Program-made: the position numbers and the translations under genes | NCBI GenBank assembly: GCA_013153575.1 | Contig: JAADEE010000216.1 | Location: 1-5,500, forward strand | Direction of reading: 5' to 3' | Length of the DNA stretch: 5,500 bases | Source of the DNA: Chlorobiota bacterium | GTDB lineage: Bacteria > Bacteroidota > Bacteroidia > Bacteroidales > JAADGE01 | Shown here: piece by piece, positions 1-5,500 of the stretch | Position numbering within the stretch: the first letter of the stretch is position 1 | How the letters are laid out: each line of letters opens with the position of its first letter | The notes under the pieces: model-generated | Seen by the model: only the letters and a program-made list of their open reading frames with translations | What the model was told of the DNA's origin: nothing | The model's database searches: none

Positions 1-1544
1 GAAAATGTTAAAATCTCAAATTCTCTTATGTGATTTTTTTTATTTTTTTCAATAGAAATAAACAAAAACGAAATTCCTTGTTTTAAAAGTTCGTCATTAA
101 TTTCTTTAATTTCAGGATATTTGTTTTTTAATTCAATTACATCAATTTCAATAGTTTTTGTATTAATTTTTATAATTTCATTGTTTGGTTTTTCTTCTTC
201 ATATTTTTCTGTTGCATCAATTCCCATTTTACTTCCGTAGGAAAATTTACTTGAAGAATGGTCTAAAACATCAAGTGGTCCACGCATGAAATTTATATCA
301 TATTTAGGATTTACATTTTCTGATAAAACTTGTGCTGCTTCAAGATAATTTGAGATTTTAACATTTTCATCAAAAACAATAAGCATTTTATTAAACATCA
401 TTTGTCCTGCACCCCAAAGTGAACTCATAACCTTTAAAGCATGTCCTGCAAAACTTTTTTCAATACTTACAAGTGTTAAGTTATGGGCAACTCCTGCATC
501 AGGAATGTTCATGTCTGTCATTTCAGGAAGCATGGTTAATTTAATGGGTGCCAAAAATATACGTTCTGTTGCCCGAGCAATATAAGCATCTTCCATAGGT
601 GGTATTCCAACAACCGTAGCAGGATAAATTGCATCTTTTTTATGTGTAATGCAAGTTATGTGAAATTTAGGATACCAATCTGCCAAAGAAAAGAAACCTG
701 TATGGTCGCCAAATGGTCCTTCCCAAATAAAATCTTCTTGTGGGTCAACATAACCTTCAATAATAATATCTGCTTCAGCAGGAACTTCAATATCTTGCGT
801 AATTGCCTTAACCATCTTCACTTTTTCTTTACGAAGAAATCCTGCAAGCATATATTCATCAATGTTATCAGGTAATGGTGCTGTTGCAGAATAAGTTAAT
901 GCAGGATGTCCGCCAAGGGCAACTGCAATTGGCATTTTTTTTCCTAGTTTTTTATATTCGTTAAAATGTCTTGCTCCAACTTTGTGTTTGTGCCAATGCA
1001 TTCCTGTAAGGTCTTTTTCAAAAACTTGCAAACGGTACATTCCAACATTTCTAATACCTGTATTTGGGTCTTTTGTAATAACTTGCGGAAATGTTATGAA
1101 TTTTCCTCCATCTCTGCTCCAAGTTTTTAAAACAGGCAGAATTGATAAATCAGGGTTTGTATGAATAACTTCTTGCGATTTTCCTTTGCCGGAAATAGTT
1201 TTAGGCATATAAGAAGAAATTGTTGCAAGTTCAGGAAGCATTTTTAACTTTTCAATAAAACCTTTTTTGGGTGATGTCATTGATTTAAAAAGGTCTTCAA
1301 TTTCTTGACCAATTTCATTGAAATCATTTACGCCAAGAGCAATCTGCATTCTTTTTTCAGAACCTAAACCATTAATTAAAACAGGGAAATCTGTTCCTGT
1401 ATTTTCAAAAAGCAAAGCTTTGCCACCGTTTTTTGATTTTGCCATGCGGTCGGCAATTTCTGCAATTTCAAGTTCGGTATCTACTTTTGTTTTTATTCTT
1501 ATAAGTTCTCCTGCTTGTTCTATTTTATTTATGAAGTTTTGCAT
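1..1544 (-). CDS. ubiD: UbiD-family prenylated-FMN-dependent decarboxylase (3' end outside window)
   Basis: Reverse-strand reading from the ATG at 1544-1542 stays open for 514 codons and runs off the left edge, so the C-terminus is missing. The protein matches UbiD aromatic-acid decarboxylases, which use prenylated FMN made by a UbiX partner (not in this window). By motif alignment with UbiD/Fdc1, NVGMYR supplies metal ligand Asn166 and active-site Arg171, His187 lies in HKHKVGA, Glu230 in DEYMLAGFLR, and Glu275 and Asp280 lie in EGPFGDHTG. Arg171, Glu275 and Asp280 correspond to the catalytic Arg-Glu-acid set, so the enzyme looks active. A GSKMGIDAT motif follows further on. The chain is already longer than E. 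coli UbiD (about 497 residues) and continues into a segment containing GISFLFISIEKNKKNHIREF, as in the longer (about 600-residue) menaquinone-biosynthesis decarboxylases. Bacteroidota generally use menaquinone, so a role in that pathway is more likely than in ubiquinone synthesis, but the substrate is inferred. The start is preceded by an A-rich leader (AAAGAAAAAAGA) without a Shine-Dalgarno. The gene diverges from the DUF3857 gene. Confidence 0.93.
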   Translation of the reverse strand, partial: MQNFINKIEQAGELIRIKTKVDTELEIAEIADRMAKSKNGGKALLFENTGTDFPVLINGLGSEKRMQIALGVNDFNEIGQEIEDLFKSMTSPKKGFIEKLKMLPELATISSYMPKTISGKGKSQEVIHTNPDLSILPVLKTWSRDGGKFITFPQVITKDPNTGIRNVGMYRLQVFEKDLTGMHWHKHKVGARHFNEYKKLGKKMPIAVALGGHPALTYSATAPLPDNIDEYMLAGFLRKEKVKMVKAITQDIEVPAEADIIIEGYVDPQEDFIWEGPFGDHTGFFSLADWYPKFHITCITHKKDAIYPATVVGIPPMEDAYIARATERIFLAPIKLTMLPEMTDMNIPDAGVAHNLTLVSIEKSFAGHALKVMSSLWGAGQMMFNKMLIVFDENVKISNYLEAAQVLSENVNPKYDINFMRGPLDVLDHSSSKFSYGSKMGIDATEKYEEEKPNNEIIKINTKTIEIDVIELKNKYPEIKEINDELLKQGISFLFISIEKNKKNHIREFEILTF

Positions 1545-1635
1545 TCTTTTTTCTTTAAAAAGTAAAAGTAAAATAATAGTTTAAAAATAAAAAAAGCATT
1601 TAAATTAAATTGCAGTTGTTGTTTTATAATAAATA

Positions 1636-1665
1636 TTGTAGTAAATTGTGTTTGTGTTATTTATG
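1636..1665 (+). promoter_or_regulatory. Candidate Bacteroidota-type promoter for the DUF3857 gene
   Basis: TTG at 1636-1638, a 19-nt spacer, then TATTTATG at 1658-1665, which matches the Bacteroidota -7 pattern TAnnTTTG at all but one fixed position. Transcription would start near 1672, giving a leader of about 40 nt before the ATG at 1712. In such AT-rich DNA a chance match is plausible. The intergenic region (1545-1711) must also hold the ubiD promoter on the other strand, but I found no exact TAnnTTTG match there. Confidence 0.35.
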
Positions 1666-1711
1666 CAACAATGTGAAATTGTATAGTTAAATGTATTAAA
1701 GTTAAATAGTT

Positions 1712-3169
1712 ATGAAAAAAGTATTGTTGTTTTTTTTAGTTCTTACAATATTTTCTTTAGATGTTTTTTCGCAAAAAGCTCCATTAAAGTGGAAAAAATT
1801 AACAAAAGAGGAAATCGATTTAAAAGTTTATAATGATAATCCTAACATTCCGGCTGTAATCTTTTATGATTATGGTCAAATGTATTTTGATTTAAACCCT
1901 AATGGAAAAGATCTTTTTCTTTTTAGGAAAAGACATGTTAGAATGAAAATTTTAAACGAGGAAGGTTTAAAATATGCAAAAGTGAGGTTTGTTTATGATG
2001 ATATGAGTTGTGAATATCTTTCCGGTGAGTTGTCTTTTTCTGTAAGAGCTGTAACTCATAATATTCTTGAAAATGGCAAAATTAAAACTGTAAAGTTAAA
2101 ATATAAAGATATTAAACATTCTGATTCTACAGGTTGTTTAAAAATTGCAGAATTTGAATTTCCAAATGTAAAAGTTGGTTCAATTTTAGAGTATGAAGTT
2201 ACAATTCCTACTTTAAAACTTATAAACCCTGATACATGGTATTTTCAGAAAGAATTACCTGTTATTTACAGTGAGTTTAGAGCAAAAGTGCCAAGTGATT
2301 TTAAATATATTTTTTCTGTTAAGAATGTTGAAAGTTTAACAGTAAAAGATTCTGCATATTTTGATAAAATTATAAATTACATATACAATTATTATGGAAA
2401 GTATTATAAAACAACCTTTAATCTTTCGGGTATAGAATACCGGTTTGTAAACAAATATATGCCTATAATTAGAAATAAAAAGGAAGCTGAAAAAATAAAT
2501 ATACATCTTAAATTTATAAACTCAAGAAAATATAATGATGTTGCTTGGAGGATAGCCTCAAAAGCTTTAATGGTTACAACTTTACCTGATTATGTTAATA
2601 GAACTCCTAGTCAAAGAGAAACATTAAGGTATCCTGTTGGTTACTATACTTATTATTTACCAACGTGGAAAGAGTTAAATGAAAGTTTATTATTAAATAA
2701 TAAGTTTAGTTTGTCAATTATTAAAAAATGTACTTGTGATTCTGTTTTAAACACTATAATAAATGGCAACCAAAGTGAAATGGAAAAAGTTAAAGCAATT
2801 TATGATTTTGTTAAAGCAAATATAAAATGGAATGGAAAGTATTCTTTGTATGCTGAAATTTCTGATAATTTTATAAAAAAAAGAAGCGGTTCAAGTAGTG
2901 AAATAAACTTTTTTTTAATGCATCTTCTTTATAAAGCAAAAATAAAAGTATATCCTGTTTTAGTAAATACAATTGATAATGAGTGTGTTGATAGGACTAT
3001 TCCTGACATTAATCAATTTAAAACAGTTGTTGCATTAATTAATATTGATGGTAATGAATATTTATTAGATGCAGTATTACCAGAAAGTAAATTTTTAGAA
3101 ATATCTTCACAATATGATAACAAGCAAATGTTTGTAGTTCGAAAAGAAGCTTTTGGATGGTTAAAATAA
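1712..3169 (+). CDS. Exported DUF3857 / transglutaminase-like protein, catalytically degenerate and short
   Basis: The 485-residue protein starts with a signal peptide: a KK n-region, a hydrophobic stretch (residues 4-19) and probable cleavage at VFS|Q (after residue 20), so the mature protein should be periplasmic or otherwise exported. Residues of about 50-225 resemble DUF3857, including the typical FPNVKVGSILEYEV segment. Residues of about 355-460 resemble the transglutaminase-like core. There the Gly-x-Cys of active enzymes reads G393-S394-S395, the His position is Thr438 (QFKTVVA), and only the Asp survives (Asp453 in YLLDA), so protease or transglutaminase activity is unlikely. Ser at the Cys position is, as I recall, common in Bacteroidota members, suggesting a binding or structural role. 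The chain stops at GWLK, where relatives usually continue with roughly 150 more residues of beta-rich C-terminal domain, so it is either a naturally short form or truncated. No Shine-Dalgarno is seen; the ATG is chosen because it directly precedes the signal peptide. The precise function is unknown. Confidence 0.88.
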   Translation: MKKVLLFFLVLTIFSLDVFSQKAPLKWKKLTKEEIDLKVYNDNPNIPAVIFYDYGQMYFDLNPNGKDLFLFRKRHVRMKILNEEGLKYAKVRFVYDDMSCEYLSGELSFSVRAVTHNILENGKIKTVKLKYKDIKHSDSTGCLKIAEFEFPNVKVGSILEYEVTIPTLKLINPDTWYFQKELPVIYSEFRAKVPSDFKYIFSVKNVESLTVKDSAYFDKIINYIYNYYGKYYKTTFNLSGIEYRFVNKYMPIIRNKKEAEKINIHLKFINSRKYNDVAWRIASKALMVTTLPDYVNRTPSQRETLRYPVGYYTYYLPTWKELNESLLLNNKFSLSIIKKCTCDSVLNTIINGNQSEMEKVKAIYDFVKANIKWNGKYSLYAEISDNFIKKRSGSSSEINFFLMHLLYKAKIKVYPVLVNTIDNECVDRTIPDINQFKTVVALINIDGNEYLLDAVLPESKFLEISSQYDNKQMFVVRKEAFGWLK

Positions 3170-3187
3170 AATATTAAAAGATATTTT
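3168..3187 (+). terminator. Weak terminator candidate after the DUF3857 gene
   Basis: AAAATAT (3168-3174) and ATATTTT (3181-3187) can pair around a 6-nt loop, overlapping the stop codon, and are followed by a T-rich stretch. The stem is only 7 bp and all A-T, so it is thermodynamically weak and could arise by chance. If it works, it would partly separate the DUF3857 transcript from sqr. Confidence 0.2.
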
Positions 3188-3217
3188 TGTCTTTTATTGT
3201 TTTTTGTGTTATTTTTG
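3187..3217 (+). promoter_or_regulatory. Candidate Bacteroidota-type promoter for sqr
   Basis: TTG at 3187-3189 (inside TTTG), a 20-nt spacer, then TATTTTTG at 3210-3217, an exact match to TAnnTTTG. Transcription would begin near 3224, about 35 nt before the sqr ATG. Position and spacing fit the Bacteroidota primary-sigma pattern well, although the surrounding T-rich sequence raises the chance-match rate. It suggests sqr can be expressed independently of the gene before it. Confidence 0.45.
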
Positions 3218-3258
3218 TGTTCTATAACATATTTATATATCAATTTATTTAATTTACT

Positions 3259-4716
3259 ATGGCAAAAGTTCTTATTCTTGGAGCCGGAATATCCGGACAT
3301 ACTGCTGCATTATATGCAAAAAAGTATCTAAAAAAACAACATGATGTTATTATTGTTAGTCCTAATAGCAACTATCAATGGGTACCATCAAATATTTGGG
3401 TTGGTGTAGGTTTAATGAAACCTGATCAAGTTAAATTTAAACTTGCCCCTGTTTATAAAAAGAAAGGAATAATTTATAAACAAGCTCTTGCAATTTCAAT
3501 TCATCCGGAAGGTGATTCTGAAATTAAAAAAGGTTTTGTAACAATTAAATATGTAGCCGGAGAAAATGAAGGACAAGAAGAAAAAGTAGATTATGATTTT
3601 TTAATTAATGCAACAGGACCAAAATTAAATTTTGCAGCAACAGAAGGCTTAGGTCCTGATAAATTTACAAACTCTGTTTGTACATATGATCATGCTGCAC
3701 ATTCTTGGGAGAATTTGCAAAAATCTCTTGAGAAAATGGAAAAAGGAGAAAAACAAACTTTTTTGGTTGGAACCGGTCATCCGTTAGCAACCTGCCAAGG
3801 AGCAGCATTTGAATATATTTTAAACATTGCATTTGAGGTAAATAAAAGAAAGTTAAATCATCTTGCAGATTTATGGTGGATTTCAAATGAATATGAACTT
3901 GGTGATTTTGGAATGGGAGGTGCCTATGTAAAAAGAAATGGATATATTACACCTACAAAAATATTTGCAGAGTCAATTTTGAAAGAACACGGTGTTAGGT
4001 GGATAAAAAGGGCAGGAGTACACAAAGTTGAAAAGGGAAAAGTTTATTATGAAAACCTTGCCGGAGAGCAACATACAAAAGAATTTGATTTTGCAATGTT
4101 AATTCCGGGATTTACAGGTGCAGGAATGAAAGCTTTTAATAAACTTGGGGAAGATATAACATCAACAATATTTGCAGCAAATGGTATGATGAAAGTTGAT
4201 GCTGATTATTCGGGAAAACCTTTTGAGGAATGGAAAGCATCTGATTGGCCTTTAATTTACCAAAATCCAAGTTATGATAATATGTATGCAGCTGGTATTG
4301 CATTTGCACCACCTCATACAATGTCAAAACCAATGCAAAGTCCTAATGGAACAAAAATATTTCCAACACCACCAAGGACAGGAATGCCATCTGGTGTAAT
4401 TGGTAAAATTGTAGCACAAAATGTTGCTCATAGAATTAAAACAGGAAAAAATGAACATCCGCATGAGGCTTCTATGGCAAAAATGGGGGCGGCATGTATT
4501 GTGTCTGCAGGGTATGGTCCTATAAAAGGTCAGGCAGCAGTTATGACTGTTAAGCCTATTGTTGCAGATTGGGAAAAATACCCTAAGTGGGGAAGAAATA
4601 TTAATGATACTGTCGGTGTTGTAGGAACAGCAGGTCATTGGATGAAGTTATTTATGCATTATATGTTTTTATATAAAGCAAAAGGTAAAGCCGGTTGGAG
4701 TTTAATACCTGAATAA
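3259..4716 (+). CDS. sqr: Sulfide:quinone oxidoreductase (FAD-dependent)
   Basis: This 485-residue flavoprotein would oxidise sulfide to sulfur or polysulfide and reduce membrane quinone, probably menaquinone here. The N-terminus opens directly with a Rossmann fold (VLILGAGISG; GxGxxG at residues 8-13), with no signal peptide, followed by the family segment NYQWVPSNIWVGVGLMKPDQ. LINATGP closes the first FAD-binding part. Three Cys sit where SQRs place their redox and flavin-linked cysteines: Cys141, Cys179 in GHPLATCQGAAFEY, and Cys413 in MGAACIVSAGYG. Keeping all three favours a true SQR over an NADH dehydrogenase relative. The usual Gly-Asp flavin contact reads Ala-Gly-Ile (345-347, AGIAFAPPH), followed by a Pro-rich stretch, which I recall as typical of this longer SQR branch. 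The C-terminal region (about 458-485, GHWMKLFMHYMFLYKAK) is aromatic, hydrophobic and basic, fitting peripheral attachment to the membrane. I do not assign an SQR type number. A small gene follows 51 nt downstream, probably cotranscribed. No Shine-Dalgarno precedes the ATG. Confidence 0.92.
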   Translation: MAKVLILGAGISGHTAALYAKKYLKKQHDVIIVSPNSNYQWVPSNIWVGVGLMKPDQVKFKLAPVYKKKGIIYKQALAISIHPEGDSEIKKGFVTIKYVAGENEGQEEKVDYDFLINATGPKLNFAATEGLGPDKFTNSVCTYDHAAHSWENLQKSLEKMEKGEKQTFLVGTGHPLATCQGAAFEYILNIAFEVNKRKLNHLADLWWISNEYELGDFGMGGAYVKRNGYITPTKIFAESILKEHGVRWIKRAGVHKVEKGKVYYENLAGEQHTKEFDFAMLIPGFTGAGMKAFNKLGEDITSTIFAANGMMKVDADYSGKPFEEWKASDWPLIYQNPSYDNMYAAGIAFAPPHTMSKPMQSPNGTKIFPTPPRTGMPSGVIGKIVAQNVAHRIKTGKNEHPHEASMAKMGAACIVSAGYGPIKGQAAVMTVKPIVADWEKYPKWGRNINDTVGVVGTAGHWMKLFMHYMFLYKAKGKAGWSLIPE

Positions 4717-4767
4717 ATCATATTAAAATAAAAGTAAATAGTTTATAAATCATTTAAATTTAAAATC

Positions 4768-4932
4768 ATGAGTAAAAGTAAAGAAAAAAATATACCATAT
4801 AGTAATATGTCATATGCAACAGAACCAACAAAATTTGTAAAGTTTTTAAGGATATGTTTTAGTAAACAAATTTTTAGTTTTTTTTGGTTAAATCTTAAAA
4901 TTATGAGAATTGTTGTTGGAGGACATTCATAA
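4768..4932 (+). CDS. Small basic, possibly membrane-associated protein downstream of sqr
   Basis: An ATG-to-TAA frame of 54 residues lies 51 nt after the sqr stop, on the same strand and before a strong terminator, so it is probably the last gene of the sqr transcript. The N-terminal third is polar and lysine-rich (MSKSKEKNIPYS). Residues 23-50 alternate basic and bulky hydrophobic or aromatic residues (FVKFLRICFSKQ, then FSFFWLNLKIMRIVV), and the chain ends GGHS. This composition suggests an amphipathic or short membrane-binding helix. Cys30 is the only cysteine. The leader has no Shine-Dalgarno, like the neighbouring genes; Met14 is an alternative start. I recognise no domain and assign no function. 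Coding is supported by position, the clean frame filling the space between sqr and the terminator, and a plausible protein composition; family conservation has not been tested. Confidence 0.6.
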   Translation: MSKSKEKNIPYSNMSYATEPTKFVKFLRICFSKQIFSFFWLNLKIMRIVVGGHS

Positions 4933-4935
4933 TAT

Positions 4936-4975
4936 AAAAGAAGCAAGATTTATTCAAATAAATCTTGCTTCTTTT
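4936..4975. terminator. Bidirectional Rho-independent terminator between sqr unit and adk
   Basis: A perfect inverted repeat: AAAAGAAGCAAGATTTATT at 4936-4954, a CA centre at 4955-4956, and its exact complement at 4957-4975. The innermost pairs would open to form a normal loop. Each strand ends with CTTCTTTT followed by AT-rich sequence, giving a U-rich tail in both directions. It begins 3 nt after the small gene's stop and lies 24 nt past the adk stop, exactly between the convergent genes. Confidence 0.9.
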
Positions 4976-4999
4976 GTTATTTATTAATTATATTTATTT

Positions 5000-5500
5000 T
5001 TAACTTAAAGAATCTATAATTTTAGAAATGTCATTAAATATTCTATCAACATCTCCAACTCCATCTATTTCGTATAATTTTCCTTTTTCTGCATAATATT
5101 CTGCAACTTTCATGGTTGTCATTTTATACGTTTTAATTCTTTTTTCAATAATTTCAGGAGTATCATCAACACGTCCACCGTCTTTTGCTCTTTCTAATAA
5201 ACGTCTAACAAGCTCATCATCATTAACATCCAATGCAAACATTGCTGAAACTTCATAATTTTTACTAGCCAATAGTTTATCTAAACTTTTTGCTTGGTCA
5301 ACGGTTCTTGGGAAACCATCAAGAACAACACCCTTAGTACCTTTATTAGCTTCAATTTCTTTTGCAACCATACCCATTATAATATCGTCAGGTACTAAAC
5401 CTCCTTTATTCATGTGGTTTTTTGCAATTTGTCCTAACCTAGAATTTGTTTCTAACTCTTTTCTTAAAATATCCCCTGTTGATAAATGTACAAGGTTATA
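5000..5500 (-). CDS. adk: Adenylate kinase, short form (5' end outside window)
   Basis: Reverse-strand reading is open from the right edge to the TAA at 5002-5000, giving the last 167 codons. The first ATG visible inside (5413) is internal; homologous sequence continues upstream to the edge. Adenylate kinase interconverts ATP + AMP and 2 ADP in the cytoplasm. Visible motifs, N- to C-terminal, are HLSTGDILRKEL (AMP-binding region), GGLVPDDII, the family signature VVLDGFPRTVDQAKSLD, and ERAKDGGRVDDTPEIIEKRI, which contributes catalytic arginines. The direct run from ERAKDGGR to VDD shows that the long, often zinc-binding LID insertion is absent, so this is the short type of about 190 residues common in Bacteroidota. 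The P-loop (GxxGxGKGT) and roughly 25 N-terminal residues lie beyond 5500. The gene converges on the sqr unit and shares its terminator. Its promoter is not in the window. Confidence 0.95.
   Translation of the reverse strand, partial: YNLVHLSTGDILRKELETNSRLGQIAKNHMNKGGLVPDDIIMGMVAKEIEANKGTKGVVLDGFPRTVDQAKSLDKLLASKNYEVSAMFALDVNDDELVRRLLERAKDGGRVDDTPEIIEKRIKTYKMTTMKVAEYYAEKGKLYEIDGVGDVDRIFNDISKIIDSLS

Noticed and set aside
642..1584. Plus-strand open frames at 642-875, 982-1164 and 1318-1584
   Set aside because: They lie antisense to the well-supported UbiD gene, and their translations show no family motif.
1668..1682. Inverted repeat ACAAT-gtgaa-ATTGT near the predicted DUF3857 transcription start
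   Set aside because: It has only 5-bp arms of common bases in AT-rich DNA, too weak to call an operator.
3170..3258. Hydrophobic continuation of the DUF3857 frame after its stop (KRYFCLLLFFVLFL...), as if a read-through membrane segment
   Set aside because: The Leu/Phe-rich translation simply reflects T-rich DNA and does not resemble the expected C-terminal domain; the region is better explained as intergenic with a promoter.
3013..3300. Minus-strand open frame spanning the DUF3857-sqr junction
   Set aside because: It overlaps the ends of two well-supported plus-strand genes and shows no recognisable motif.
3665..4638. Minus-strand open frames within sqr (3665-3886, 4136-4333, 4324-4638)
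   Set aside because: They are antisense to sqr codons, with low-complexity or His/Cys-rich translations typical of shadow frames.
4743..4946. Minus-strand 67-residue frame opposite the small gene
   Set aside because: It starts inside the terminator stem and is antisense to the 54-residue gene. The plus-strand frame has better context, being same-strand after sqr and just before the terminator.

Overview
The window is strongly AT-rich, and none of its genes has a clear Shine-Dalgarno sequence; start codons follow A/T-rich leaders instead. Two upstream regions carry matches to the Bacteroidota promoter pattern (TTG, about 19-20 nt, TAnnTTTG). A secreted DUF3857/transglutaminase-like protein, a short-type adenylate kinase and a long UbiD homologue also fit Bacteroidota. 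The sulfide:quinone oxidoreductase suggests exposure to sulfide, as in sediment or another low-oxygen habitat. Genus-level placement is not possible from this window.

Layout: positions 1-1544 hold a UbiD-family prenylated-FMN decarboxylase on the minus strand, cut by the left edge. A 167-bp divergent intergenic region (1545-1711) separates it from a plus-strand exported DUF3857 protein (1712-3169). Its transglutaminase-like domain lacks the catalytic Cys and His, and it ends earlier than usual for the family. After an 89-bp T-rich gap with a promoter candidate comes a sulfide:quinone oxidoreductase (3259-4716), then a 54-codon small gene (4768-4932) probably on the same transcript. A perfect 19-bp inverted repeat (4936-4975) lies between this unit and the convergent adenylate kinase gene (5000 to past the right edge) and probably terminates both. 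No stretch of more than about 300 bases lacks a gene.

Functionally, the SQR would oxidise sulfide and pass electrons to menaquinone. The UbiD homologue could act in making that quinone, but it is divergently transcribed and the link is only inference. The DUF3857 protein and Adk have no evident connection to sulfide metabolism. I see no mobile element, CRISPR array, tRNA or rRNA. Apart from the small gene behind sqr and the shortened, catalytically dead DUF3857 protein, this looks like ordinary chromosomal sequence, and I found no clear new multi-gene system.
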